DNA from: Elymus sibiricus
Lineage: Eukaryota; Streptophyta; Magnoliopsida; Poales; Poaceae
Reading direction: 5' to 3'
Assembly: GCA_039707655.1 (NCBI GenBank)
Contig: CM077668.1
Coordinates: forward strand, 398,687,630-398,751,629
Length of the DNA stretch: 64,000 bases
Both the position numbers and the translations under genes were made by a program. The notes under the pieces were generated by a model. That model ran no database searches and had not been told where the DNA came from. It saw only the letters and a program-made list of their open reading frames with translations. Below, piece by piece: positions 11,785 through 24,249 of this stretch (position 1 is its first letter; every line of letters begins with the position of its first letter).

Positions 11785-14400
11785 TGATGTCTACTACGCA
11801 ACTTTTATTCTTGTAGACGTTGTTGGGCCTCCAAGTGCAGAGTTTTGTAGGACAGTAGCAAATTTCCCTCAAGTGGATGACCTAAGCTTTATCAATCCGT
11901 GGGAGGCGTAGTGTAACACCCCTCTGTAATGAGCAATAGTGATCCATCATGATTATGCTAAGCTACTTTGATTTGCAATGTTTAATCATTGTGGATTAAT
12001 ATCTCATTTCAAATTCTGCCACTGGATTCAATTCAAATTGCAAGTGAATTTTGGAGTTGCACAAAAGTTGCTGGAAAAATGTTCATCATTTAGTAAATAT
12101 TCCTAAACAAATACTTGTTCAGGAAACCAACATCACCACATTGCTAAAATGAGCATTAGCATTTAAAACAGTGCCATTCCAGCAATTTAAAATGCAAATT
12201 CATTTATGAAAATCCCAAATGGGTTCAAATAAATCCCAAACTTCTTGTGGCAGTGCACAATATTCCTTACAATTTGTTTTGACCAGAAGCACATTTTTGC
12301 AAAGTCATTTGTTGGCTAAAAATAAATGCAATAGCTACTGGGAAAAAGAAAAATAGAAAAGGAATTAAGAAAAAGGGAAAAACTTACTGTGCTACGGGCC
12401 CAAGCGCTATAGTAGCCAGCCCAGCCCACTTACCGTTTCGTCCACCTGCTCCCGCCTCGCTGTCGGCGCTGCCATGGCCGAGCGCGCGCAGCTCCGGCCA
12501 CGGGCCGCCACGGCGTCGGGGCAGTTGGGCGAGGGGATAAGGCCTCGCCCCTGCATCCCCCTGGACGCCGCGCCACTCCTCTCCCTCTCCCCATCACTCG
12601 CTCCCTCCTTCCGCTCTCTGGCCGGGCGCCATCGATGCCGCGCCGCTGCTTCCACGCGGTCACCGGCGCCCGTTCGTCCCTCCGTCGAGTCCAGGAGGCC
12701 CGCCGGCGTCCGCCTCTTCTTCCACGACCAAGACCTCGAGCTCGGCGGCACCACATCGTCCCCGCGACACCTTCGTCCTCCTCGGATCGCCGGACGCCGC
12801 CGCCGTCGATTCGGCCTCCCCTGCGCTCCCGTTCACCCGAGGGGCCTTCTTGAGCCCGCACGGTGAGCCACCTCTCCTCCCCCCTCTTCTTCTTCACCAT
12901 CCCGCGCCCATAGCCGTCGTTTTCACCAAGGCCGAGCTCGCCGCCGCACGAGCTCGTCACCGGCTACGTTCCGGTGACCGCACGCCCACGCAACGTTGTC
13001 CATCGAGCTCGCAAGCCAACGTAGAGCACCCCTGTCTCTTTAGTTCGAGCCAACACGCGCTACCTCATCAATTTCACCGTCGCCTGAAAACCACCGCCGC
13101 CAAACGCCGTCGCCGGCGTCGTTCCGGCCATCCACGAGACCAACCAGTAGCACCACTCGACGCGCGAGGTCGCAAGCTTTCGAACGCGCCCGGCCGCGGT
13201 CCAAATGGAGCACCACAGCGGTTTTCCGGCGAGGCCCGAGGCCCTCCGCCGCTTTTCGGGTCGCCGGCGGCGAAATTCCAGCGTCGCTGACGTGGCACGA
13301 CCTGGGACACACCCTGGGTCGCTGACCAGTGGGTCCGAGAGCCCCGGTGACCGAGTTGACTAAGTCAACTGTGCTGACGTGGCAGCTACTGCCGCTGACA
13401 AGTGGGCCCCCTTCTGTTAATTAGACTAATTAAACTGTTTTTAATTAAAACTTAATTTGATTAGCTAAATAGTCACTGACATGTGGGGCCCGTTCCCTAA
13501 TTAACTCCGGTTTAGTTTAAATTAACCCTGGTTTAACCCACTATGTATGACAGGTGGGTCCCAGCCGTCAGGTTTGACCTGGAACGGTTGGGTTGACCGC
13601 TGACATCACTGTGACATCATGCTGACGCAATAAGCTATTTTTTGTTATTTTCAAAATTGATTTAAATTTTAGAAAAATGCTAAAAACTACGGAAATTCGT
13701 AGAAATTCAACCGTAGCTCGGATCGAAAAGTTTTCAACATGAAAGTTGATCAGAAAAACGAGACGAATCCGAATATGTGGTCAAAATGCTTGACCATCAC
13801 TCCTATCTATCTGAACATGGAACCTTCCCCTCCGGTTCAGTATACCGAATTCTGCCTAAAGGCCGGGAAAATATCCCAGATATTTTCCCGCTTCGTCTGC
13901 GACATGTAGCAATGCATTAGGTCACCACCAACACTGCATATTGCCATGCCATGCATTTGTGTTGCACCTGTTTGCTTTTATTTATTTTTTCTTCCCCCTC
14001 TTCTCCCCGTTAGACCCCGAGACCGACGCAGCTCCGGAGTCCGACTACACCGTTGACGACCCCTCCTTTGCCGCAGAGCTTCCAGGCAAGCAACCCCCCT
14101 TGACGCATGCCTATATCACCTATTCTTTCCCCCTCCTGCTTGCATTAGAATTTGCTACTGCTATTGATTGATCCTATTCTGATGCATAGCCTGTTTTTGT
14201 AAACTTTTTTTTGATACTTTTCCTGATATCCTAAATGCTTAGTATAGGTTGGATGGAAACCATCTGTGGCCCCTCTTCCCTATTCTTAGTTGCCCCGCTT
14301 AGTTACCAGTGCCCCGTTCGATGTGATCGACGGGCTGAGACCAGCACATCACCGCACACCCCCTAAGTTGTACGACTCTACAGAGTTACGAACGAGTGCC

Positions 14401-14605
14401 GAGGGTGATACCTCTTATCTCACTCCCGATGTTGCCTCTGTAGTACAGCTAGCCGATTGTGGGTTACCGAGGGTGATTCCTCTTTCACCACTTCCGATGA
14501 AGCTTCTGTCGTGCAACCCCACAAGTGTGAATACCATCGAGGGTGATTCCTCCGGGTTCACCTTGACGGGTACATCGAGTGGGAATCCAACGAGGGTGAA
14601 TCCTC
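14401..14605 (+). repeat. Four direct copies of GAGGGTGATTCCTC in S1
   Basis: Copies at 14401, 14469, 14539 and 14592 (variants GATACCTC and GAATCCTC). Same block as 941-1144 in LTR A. Each is a GAGG..CCTC inverted repeat. Confidence 0.8.
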
Positions 14606-15572
14606 GGATTCCATCTTGATGTTATGGACACGTGGTTACTTTGACTTTACTACTGATGATACTTGTTAAAGTCAGGTCGACCCCAAGGGGTACCCGCAAG
14701 TAATGTGGAGACGGGTTGACCATGAGGGTACCCGCGAGATAATTACGTGGCACGGCCGGGCATTCCTAGCCCTTGCCATAAGTCCACGAGACGGGGCAAC
14801 CGGGTCACATGATCATGAGTCTCTGCTTGTCACCGCGAGCTCCCAACACACTAATGGGTTAGGATATGTGATCTGAGTAGGCCTCTGGCCTTTATCGCAC
14901 TAACCACCACGTGGGAATAGTATGGGCACTCGGCGTCGTATGTATCGGCCGAAGCTCTTCAGACGTCAGCAGTTGAGAGGCGCGCGCCGGGTTGGACTGG
15001 GAAAGCCTGCGCTTGTATTAAGGGGGCTAGGTCTGCTCATCGGCCGCGTACGCAACGCGCAGGAGTGCAAAGGGCGATGGGCCCAAGACCCCCGAGTGCT
15101 TAGGATGTAGATCGGCGTGCTGGCCTCTCTGTTGAGCCTAGGTAGGGCTACAACATGTCGATCAGCCGAGGCCGGGCATGGACCGAGCAAGTGTGTCCGG
15201 CCAGAGTTAATCGAGCGTGTTGGGTAAGTTGGTGCACCCGTGCAGGGAGGTTTATCTATTCGAATAGCCGTGTCCACGCTAACAGGACGCTCGGAAAATA
15301 TCCCGATCTTCTACAACTAGAAATGGGTTGAATATGTTAGCTCCGGGATCGCTTTCTCGCAGGGAGTCGAGGAAGATTGTCTGGGCATTGTTACTACCTG
15401 TTGCTACTACTATATTTATGTTCTAATCTGCACTCTTCTTATGCTGCAAGACGCTGAAGATGCTAGTCTTCGATAGGCTGGGCCTTCCCCTCTATTCTGG
15501 CATTTCTGCAGCCAAGTCCACATATACAGCCTTCCTTTGATAATGTTGCATAACTAGACTATTTCTGATGTA

Positions 15573-15753
15573 AGTCTTGCTGAGTACTTTGGATGAGTAC
15601 TCACGGTTGCCTTGCTTCCCATTTTCCCTCTATACCCGATTGCTGCGACCAGATGACGGAGCCCCGGAACCAGCTGCCCCTACCGGCGACGACTACTACT
15701 ACCCCTTCGGCGGATACTACTACTACGAGGAGCCCTCCAACGACCAGGAGTAG
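15573..15753 (+). other. Coding-like tail inside S1, Tyr/Asp-rich
   Basis: A stop-free frame ends in a TAG and encodes proline/alanine, then DDYYYPFGGYYYYEEPSND. No ATG is in the frame before the upstream TAA, so if it is translated it would need splicing or a different start. The codon pattern (TAC repeats, GAG, GAC) looks coding rather than random. I do not recognise a family; it could equally be a low-complexity accident. Confidence 0.3.
15582..15602 (+). repeat. GAGTAC..GTACTC stem-loop in S1
   Basis: A six-base perfect stem around a nine-base loop, about 455 bp before the LTR end. Equivalent hairpins lie in S2 and in both chromovirus LTRs. Confidence 0.6.
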
Positions 15754-18267
15754 ATAGGAGGCACCTAGGCAGGAGGCCTGCGCCTTTCGATCTTTGTTGT
15801 TGTTTTTGCCCCGCCTTCTTAAAGGCTTATCTATTTAACTTTATGTCTGTACTCAGATATCTGATGCTTCCGCTGATGCTCGTATGACATCGAGCTTATG
15901 TATTCGAGCCCTCGAGGCCCCTGGCTTGTAATATAAAGCTTGTATGACTTTTATTTGTGTTTAGAGTTGTGTTGTGATATCTTCAAGTGAGTCCTTAGGC
16001 TTGATCGTGTGCATTTGCGTGTATGATTAGTGCACAATTAAGTCGGGGGCGTCACATGTAGGATGAAGATGGTCTCTCTCAAACAACCCTGCAATCAAAT
16101 ACAAGAAATCTCTTGTGTCCCCAACACACCCAATACAATGGTAAATTGTATAGGTGCACTAGTTCGGTGAAGAGATGGTGATACAAGTGTAGTATGGATA
16201 GTAGATATAGGTTTTTATAATCTGAAAAATAAAAAAACAGCAAGGTAGCAAGTGATAAAATGGAGCGCAAACGGTATTGCAATGCTTGAAAACAAGGCCT
16301 AGGGTTCATACTTTCACTAGTGCAATCTCTCAACAGTGCTAACATAATTGAATCATATAACAATCCCTCAACGTGCGACAAAGAATCACTCCAGAGTTCC
16401 TATTAGTGGAGAACATAAGAAGAAATTGTTGTAGGGTACGAAACCACCTCAAAGTTATCCTTTCCGATCAATCGATTGAGCCATCCCTATAATTGTCACA
16501 AACGGCCCTAGAGTTTGTACTAAAATAACATCATATGATACACATCAACCAACCCTAATGTCACCTAGATACTCCAATGTCACCACAAGTATCCGTGAGT
16601 TGATTATTCGATATGCATCAAACAACTTCAGATTCATAATATTCAATCCACACAAAGAACTTCAAAGAGTACCCCAAAGTTTCTTATCGGAGAAAAGATA
16701 ATGAAAACGTGCAACCAACCCCTATGCCTAGATCACCCCAAGGTCACGGGAATCCGTGAGTTGATTACCAAAACATACATCAAGTGAATCAATAGAATAC
16801 CCCATTGTCACCACGGGTATCCACATGCAAGACATGTAGGAGATATGCCATAGAGGCAATAATAAATGTTATTGATTATCTCCCTGTTCATAATTAGGTT
16901 TATGTTCCATGCTATAACTGCTATGGTTCTCGAGTCTGCAATAACCACGAGGCTCAGAGGAAGACTCATATGCACGTGTGGAATAATAAACGGTAAAATG
17001 TATTCCTAGTCTGGCCTCTAAGACTAGCTCAAGTGTTGCATGATGGTTCTGTTTTCCTGATCATGGGCATGTCTATGCCGGCAACTTTGAGGGCACAATG
17101 TTAGTAGAACACTTGTGTTGAATCGACCCGATTGATGTTATGCTATGAGATTCATTCGTCATAAGTTAATGGTTAATAACACAGAGAAGTTAATGTTTGC
17201 ATAATTCCTTAGACCATGAGAGTGTCGAGTTTCTTCATGCTTGCTTCATGAACTTTGGGGTTTGTTAAACGTCATCCGTAAATGGGTGGCTATTACGGCG
17301 GCTTACGGGTTCATGGAAAAGTATGTTAAGTAACTTGATAGCTCAAGATTGGGATTTGCTCCTCCAGCGATGGAGAGATATCTCTGGGCCCTCTCGGTGT
17401 TACGGTATCCATCATCGTCTGGCCAGACACAAGTATGATTTGATCACAGGGATACCGGAACACAGAAACGAGAAAAGAGAACAAAAACCGGCAACGAGGT
17501 AACTGGCATTGTGGACAAGTGTTGATCCACGAGGATGCCGATGTTTCTCACCTCGGGTATTTGTAACATATCGCGAAGCAACAAGAATAGCACACGGCAA
17601 CTGGAGGTTCACTCGAATATTCATTCGTGTGGGTATAGGGATCAATATGGGTGTCCACGGCTCCGATGTTGATCATTGATCGGAAGGGGTTCCGGGTCAT
17701 GTCTATGCTTCACCGAACCTATAGGGTAACACGCTTAAGGGTCATCTATCTGCTAAATACTAGACAGAGAGTCTGAGAGAAAATCACCGAAAAAGTTTTC
17801 GGACATCGGAAAAGTTTCGGACAGCGGAAAAGTTCCGCAGAGAGAACACCGGAACAGTTTCGGTAAAACTGAAAAGTTGTTTCAGGGGATACCATAAAGT
17901 CAAATTGGTTTTGGCACATGCCTGATAATTCTTGGAGGGTGCCAGAATCATTCTGGAAACTTTCTGGAATTTTCCGGGATGACAACCGGAAATGTTCCGG
18001 AGCTGCCGAAACCGCTTCAGATGCTTTTCGCAGATGAAAATCACTAAACCGGAATTGTTCCGGATCGCATTGAAAATTATTTTAGTGGGTACTGGAAATG
18101 TTCTAAGCCCACATAAATATTTTCAGTTCGACCGGACGCTGAAAAATGTCGTCGTGAATAGTGAAAGTGCTTTTTGGGATATTTATGGAAAAGTCACCTT
18201 TTGGGATATTTTCCCAAAAGGTTTCTAGAAGGCTTGTGGGCCAAGAAACCCTACCCCTTGGATTTCC

Positions 18268-18275
18268 TATAAATA
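18268..18275 (+). promoter_or_regulatory. TATA box of the Y 5' LTR
   Basis: CCTATAAATAGAGG, a strong plant TATA context. It is repeated in the 3' LTR at 25683-25690. Confidence 0.7.
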
Positions 18276-18573
18276 GAGGTGGAGGGGCTGCCTCCACACT
18301 CACTCCTTCTCACATACAAGTGCCATGACATTTCTGGCTTCTCTCTCCCTCCCAGCGAAATAGTTTCGTAGAGCCGAAAGGCTGTCTGGGTTCCGGTGGG
18401 AACTAGTTCTGGATGGCGAAGCCCTGCCGGATAGATGACACCGTATGTGTGCAACCCCGTAGAGAGGTCGTAGGTTCGATCTTTTTGCCCGAGGGGCTGT
18501 TCGAGGGTCCTCCCGAAGGGTTGTCCGAGTTTCTGTCCGAGTTTCGGGGGTCCTCCCGAAGGACTGTCCGTGA

Positions 18574-18730
18574 GGCCTCCCGGAGGGCTGTCCGAGGATC
18601 CGTCCGGTGGGACTATCCGAAAGACTGGCCAGAGGCCTCCCGGAGGGCTGTCCGAGGATCCGTCCGGTGGGACTATCCGAGGGACTGTCCCGAGGCCTCT
18701 CGAAGGGCTGCCCGGAGATCCGTCCGGTGA
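18574..18730 (+). repeat. 60-bp tandem repeat, about 2.6 units, in the Y LTR
   Basis: Units start GGCCTCCCGGAGGGCTGTCC at 18574, 18634 and (diverged) 18694. Shorter GGTCCTCCCGAAGGG-like units precede them. It is repeated in the 3' LTR at about 25989-26145. It lies downstream of the TATA box, so it would be in the transcribed leader. Confidence 0.85.
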
Positions 18731-18934
18731 GCTGACGAGGGAGTACATCCTCGCGGTTGGGAGGTTGTAAAATCCTAGCTGCGGGGATCTGCACCGCCGA
18801 TCGTCATCGACTCTACTTCCGCTGCGCTACGAGTCGGTAACGAAAAAGATCAAACCTTGTATGCAGTCTTCATAGTGGTCCTGGGCTGGTGCGTAGGTCG
18901 GAAATTTTTTGTTTTCTACTGCGTTACCCTACAG

Positions 18935-18948
18935 TGGCATCAAGAGCC
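18935..18948 (+). other. Element Y primer-binding site
   Basis: TGGCATCAAGAGCC one base after the LTR. It resembles the initiator-Met tRNA primer site TGGTATCAGAGC with one substitution and one extra A. Confidence 0.7.
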
Positions 18949-21900
18949 GTGCTATGCGTAGATGCAGGTTGCGATCTAGAATACATAGAGATGTATGGGT
19001 ATTGCACAATATAATTAGGTAGTAGATGAGTTCTATTACTGAAAATTATTTGTGCGGGTAGCAGATGAAATCTGTTGCCCGATGTTCTTGTTGCTTCCCT
19101 GGAATTTGCATATTTCTGATCTTGATAACAGTATGGTGGAGTTTCAATGTTCTGGCAATCCGCGATCCTGATTGATCAACGAAGTGCTAACAGTTCATTG
19201 AATTCCACCGTAGTTAAAAAGAAAGATGAAATTTCGTAGACGAAAGGGCAATGCAGATATGATCTGCACGGGGGTCACGCGTATGACAAAGTTTAGTATG
19301 GGGCTCGAGATTTTATTATCTCGTGTTTCATACACCCCGCAATGTTAATCTAGCGACTTGGATTATCATGCTTGATGATGGACGTTGGTAGCTTCGGTTT
19401 GTTTCGAAACCTTAGAAGCCACGTAAAATAAAATTTTGCATGAACCGATTAGAGGCGTCTAACATGGTTTTGCAGGATGGTTTGCATGTGCATGTGATGT
19501 GGTATAGCAGTGCTCATTATAATTTGATTATGTATGAGATGACTATATAATGTAAATTGATTAACATGACCTGCGTGTCATGATTCGGCATGATGGCTGG
19601 AGCCATATGATTGTCACTTTAATGACCTGCGTGTCAACCTTCAGTAATGCACTTATTTTATTAGCTATAGAGATAGCAATATTATCTGGTGCATCGACAA
19701 GGTGGTGGCAATCTTCGCGAAGGTGAACACCGACGCGAATGCCGAAGACGAAGAAATGAAAGACTTCTCCGTCAGAAAGGGCTATACCATATCTTGCTAT
19801 TATGAATTGCCTGAGATGTTTATCCCTTATGATGCACCCTTTTGATTGCGCGGTAGTCGCTTTTATTAGGGTGATCTCTCACAAAAAATATCAAGTAGTT
19901 AGTGTTCTCCCAAGTGTAGCACCGTCACGGCACCTAACTTTTCGGGGTGTCACATGCTAACATGGGCACGAACGATTAGAGAAGTGTGAGGCGGGTGAGT
20001 TGAGACCTCGCAGCGAGATCACTTGGTTGTCTTGACGTTCAGGCATGAAAGTCATGAGCTCGGAACACACGCATCGAAAGATGAACAAGAGTCACATAGA
20101 GATGTGATTGGCAAGTTGGCCTACCGGTTGAGATTTTTCGTCATCTGTGATGCTACCATCGTGGCGAACAATCAAAAATCGGGTCTTGTATCACTCATAA
20201 TCAATTTTGAGAGATATTGATTTGAGTGGGAGCGCACTGTAGAATTAACTTGTTTAATTCTTGGTGCAATTAATTCTGAACACTGTCTAAAGTGTGATTT
20301 GCATAAAAGTTGTAGAATAATGGCTCGCGTTTCCACCTTCCCTATTAAAATTGAATAGCTGTTAAATATCTGGTTAAAACTTTACGGTTGGTAACGTAAT
20401 GTGAGGATTGTCCTCAAGAGTGCCGAGAAGGATTTTGTCCTATCGCATGCTTTCGGTATTCTCCCGCTAATGCTATGGATCATGTGACACTCGTCCTTCG
20501 ATCCAAAAAGCTAGAATTCCGTTTTCAGTCAAGTGCAATATGTTTGCTTCCATGAGACCCGAACTTCGAAAGTTTGGATAGTTATGTGATATTCATGGAA
20601 TCTGAAAATCATTTTCAGAGACAGACAAAGGCTAAAAGATATGAGATATCCAAAGCAATGTTTGTTTGTAAACTATTAGTAAAGGAGTTTACTATGCATT
20701 AGACTGATAAGAGAGGGATCCAGGAGAACGCCTGTCATATGATGAAAGGTGAATAAAACAACAACTTAAAGAGAAAGGAAGTGTCCGAAGGGTGTTAGTA
20801 AGACTTTCACGCCTAGGAAGTCCGGGGCTAACGCCACTCTTAAGTTGGATACTTCTTCTGAGAGTAGGAGAAATACTGAAAGTTAAACTGTTAGAAGTAT
20901 AAAGGCAAAAGGAAAGAAGACTGGAATATCCAGCTCATGTATGAATGTCATACAGGTTTTTGATGTATAGAAGGCTGGTCAAAGATATAGTTCTTGGGAA
21001 TTATGGTTAAACATGTTAATCACTAATTCTTGGGTATTGTGAGTTAATCACAAAGATACCCGCTCGATTACATTCTGTTGCAACTCGATGTAAGAACTAC
21101 TATGGCCTGAAAGACTAGCCAGGAATGAGGTTTAGATACACGCAGGGAACATAGTAAATGTTACTATGCCTTCCATAGGTGTATTCCCTATGTATTTACT
21201 TTCATAAATCATTTTAGAGTTTTACATACTCTAGCCCATTGCATAAAGTATCTTGCAAGAAGGTTGTTCATAAGAGAACTTTTAATGTTCGGAGTTATGA
21301 ATAACAAAAGGGCCATACTTTCATTATGAATGAGAAGTATGTTATGAATATTGATAATAATACATTACCTCTATACTTACTTTCATAATTCATTTAGAGT
21401 TTCATACACTCTAGCCCTTTGCATAAGGTATCTTGCAAGGAGGTTATTCATAAGAGAACTTTTGATGTTCGGTGTTATGAATAACATGAAGGGCCATGCT
21501 TCCATCCAGGATGGGATGTATGTTATGAATATTGATGGTAATATGATACATCCATAACACTGACGCTAAATGTCGCAAGACTAAAAGAATACCACATATG
21601 TGTGGCACTGCATTTGGTCACATTGGAGAAACCCGCATGGAAAATTCCATTATGATGGATTTTAAAGTCATTTGATTTTGAATCATCTGACACTTGCAAC
21701 TTTCCTCCGAAAAGTGAAGTGACTGAAATACCGTTCACAGGCCATAAGGAACGAGCAACAAACTTATTGGTGATCATACATTTTGATGTGTGTAGTTCAA
21801 TAAATGTTGTTGCAAGTAGTGGATTTATCTATCTTCAGAAATGACTCAAGTAGATATATTGATATTTACTTGATGAGACGTAAGTCTGGATCTTTTGAAT

Positions 21901-22313
21901 TCATTCATAAGGTTTTCAAAAATGAAGTAGAAGTTGTTGTATAAAGAAAATTATGTTTCTACAATTCGATTGCAGAAAGGAATATTTGAGTTACAAGTTT
22001 AGCGAATGTCTGATGAGTTGTGAAAGGGGTTTCATAACTTGCACCTCCCGGAGCACCACTGCAAGTGGAGAGTTCGTGTAGATGTAATCGAACCATTCAT
22101 GACATGGTAAGATCAAAGATGACATAAATAAATTTGCCATTATCCCTTTTAAAGTGATGCTTTAGAGACTGCGGCTTTTACACTGAAAAGAGCTCCATCG
22201 GGTCTGTTGAAATGACGCCATGGTATGGTACGCCCAACCATGTTATATCTTTTCTTAACATTTGGAATATGGGGCTTGTGTAAAAGGTTACAAACCTATT
22301 CCAAATCAGACAA
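18949..22313 (+). other. Y interior, decayed gag and early pol region
   Basis: By position this should hold gag, protease and integrase. I see no frame longer than about 70 codons and no zinc knuckle, protease or integrase motif that I can defend. It includes a local duplication at 21190-21545. Confidence 0.5.
21190..21545 (+). repeat. ~180-bp tandem duplication in the Y interior
   Basis: Two units begin with a TTTACTTTCATAA-like block and share the ACTCTAGCCC, GTATCTTGCAAG, CATAAGAGAACTTTT, GTTATGAATAACA and GTATGTTATGAATATTGAT blocks. Divergence is moderate, so the duplication is older than the LTR pair or was already in the parent copy. Confidence 0.75.
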
Positions 22314-22535
22314 GTGCTACTTTGTAGGTTATCCCAAGTCATTGGGTATTTCCCCACCACAATACCAAGGCAAATAGGTTTGCCACAAGGAACGGTATGC
22401 TTTTTTGAAGAAAATGGTTCTTTCAAAAAGGTGAGTGGGAGAACAGTGCAACTCGACGAGATAAACAGTATCATCGTCATCAGATCAAAGGAAAGAGACC
22501 TTGGAAGTAATTCCGGAGTTTCCTACTGCGACTGA
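22314..22535 (+). pseudogene. Remnant of copia pol, integrase C-terminal region
   Basis: Words such as FFEENGSFKKVSGRTVQLDEI match the copia pattern of a short beta-strand segment (ARNAxFLEKEF..SGRxVxLEEI) that follows the integrase core. It lacks the rest of the domain and is preceded and followed by stops. It identifies the interior as copia on the plus strand. Confidence 0.55.
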
Positions 22536-23839
22536 TACGGAAGTCTCTACAATAAAATGTATGGACTTCGGTCGATCTTGCAGCTGAACCACGTAGGCAA
22601 AGCTCGTGCAAACCTATCAGGTGCGCAAACGAGATATTGTTGTTAGACAACAGTATACCTACGATTCACAAGGAAGCGTTGATGGGCCCTGACTCCGGAA
22701 TTGGCTAAATGCCAATACAATCCGAGATAGTTTCCATATATGTGATTCAAGATTAAGATCTTGATACACCTTTCGGAAGACTTAGAGTCTAACGAATATT
22801 TATGGAACTAAAACCTGATACGGATAAAATGTTTTATCCATAAAGCTCGACTTGTTGCAATAACAAGTTCAAGGAGTTGACTACGATGAGATTGTCTCGC
22901 CGTGGCGATGCTTAAAGTCGGTTCGGGTTGAACTAGCAATTAATACATATTTCAATCATGAGATATGAAACATGGATGACAAAAGGATTTCCATGTGATG
23001 GAAATGAAACCTAGGACTTGTATGTGATACAGTCCAAAGTAATTTGTCGATCCAGAGGATGCTAGTAAGTATGCAAACTTCGGAGTTCCAGCGATGGACA
23101 GAAGAGAGCAAAGTGGAGTTGGAATCTTCATTTTTGATGGAATGGTCAAAAGGGTTTTGACATCATCAAATGGGTATCGAAGATGCTTGTGATTCAAGAA
23201 AGTAAGTGGGAGCATAATAATATTTCTAAAAACCTTGTGTACTTGACACATTGTTAATTGGAAATAAATTTCTTGACACGAATTAGGACTTCATTTGAAA
23301 ATAGTTTTTCCGATGAAGTGCTTGGGCTAAATAGCCTCAATATTAGGCATGATGATCTATGGAGATAGATTTACCTAATGGAGCTAAGCAATGAATACAT
23401 ATTGACAAGATGCTAAAACTTTTAGCATTTAAAACGCCAAGGAGTGATTCTTGCCGAAGTCACATGGAAAGAGTTTTTGCAAGACTCGGTGTCCCAAAAC
23501 ACTGATGAGTAAAATACATGATGGAGATTCCACACACTCTTGTGTTTGGATTAATCATGTATTCCATGGTATGTAAAACAACCAGATATGTCCGATACTC
23601 CAAAAGTTGTTGCGAGTATGGATACCAAAGTGATCAAAGTACTGATCATAGGACAACAGTGAAAGATGTCATTGAGTACTAGAGTAGTAGTGATGACATG
23701 TTTTCTCGCAAGCAGAGATTATGAAGTGCTCGTTGTAAGTAATTACATCGATACAACCTTCATCAATGCTCCATGCGATTGTCGATTTAAGTTAAGGGTT
23801 TTGTGTAATACACAATATGATGGCACGGTAGTTGGAAAT

Positions 23840-24120
23840 TGTTCCAAACAAGATACTGTGGCGAATTCTATAACAAAGGCTAAGTATGTTGACGCTTAAG
23901 AAGCGACAAAGAAGTTGTTGAATCATATAGTTCATTCATGAACTTAGTATGGTTCCAAGATGGCTTTGGTCTATGGGACCCTAGTGCAGATAGTTGCTCC
24001 ATAGCTCAGTCTGAGGAATCAGGTTTCGACCAATGATTCACACATATGCAAAGCCAAGTCCACACAAAATATGAATTTTGTGAAAGCGTGAAAACGCGAT
24101 GATATGCAAAGTTACACACG
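23840..24120 (+). pseudogene. Remnant of copia RNase H
   Basis: SKQDTVANSITKAKYVDA, followed in the same frame after a stop by EATKK, corresponds to the conserved copia RNase H stretch SKQxTVAxSTxEAEYxAxxEAxKE. The order relative to the integrase remnant and the PPT is correct. Several stops; not functional. Confidence 0.6.
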
Positions 24121-24236
24121 GAGCTGAAGTCGTCAGATCCGTTGGACATCAGGCTATACCACATGCGAAGCATTTTTTACACCAGTATGCCATAGGTGTA
24201 AAGTGCATTAGCATTGACTAGATTATTGACTCTAGT

Positions 24237-24249
24237 GCAAGTGGGAGTC
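24237..24249 (+). other. Element Y polypurine tract
   Basis: CAAGTGGGAGTC immediately before TGTAAGAG, the usual copia position. Confidence 0.6.

Larger units (their letters stand above)
11912..16056 (+). mobile_element. Solo LTR S1, Tekay-like Ty3/gypsy
   Basis: 4145 bp from TGTAACACCC to GGCGTCACA, with no internal domain. The left flank is CGTAG (11907-11911) and the right flank TGTAG (16057-16061). The empty site in the X 5' LTR near 32156 reads GGCGTAGGATG, so CGTAG is the target and the right copy has mutated. Its ends and repeat blocks match LTR A on the opposite strand. The usual origin is LTR-LTR recombination that removed the interior. A GC-rich block (about 12430-13310) contains open frames on both strands that I do not call genes. 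Confidence 0.9.
16835..18933 (+). repeat. Element Y 5' LTR (2099 bp)
   Basis: From TGTAGGAGAT to TTACCCTACA. It contains several CGGAA/TTCCG motifs (about 17780-18070), TATAAATA at 18268-18275, and a 60-bp tandem repeat at 18574-18730. Open frames on the minus strand at 18251-18794 come from the 60-bp repeat and recur in the 3' LTR only because the LTRs are duplicates. Confidence 0.93.

Noticed and set aside
12407..13312. ORFs of up to 176 codons on both strands in S1
   Set aside because: Opposite-strand overlaps in a GC-rich LTR block; no domain, no conservation, no flanking gene structure.
18445..18485. tRNA-like B-box (GTCGTAGGTTCGATC) after a short stem
   Set aside because: No A-box, anticodon arm or acceptor stem could be fitted; it lies in LTR leader sequence and is duplicated only with the LTR.
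18251..18794. Two ~165-codon minus-strand frames repeated at 25666-26209
   Set aside because: Their duplication reflects the paired Y LTRs, and their Pro/Ser-rich pattern comes from the 60-bp tandem repeat.
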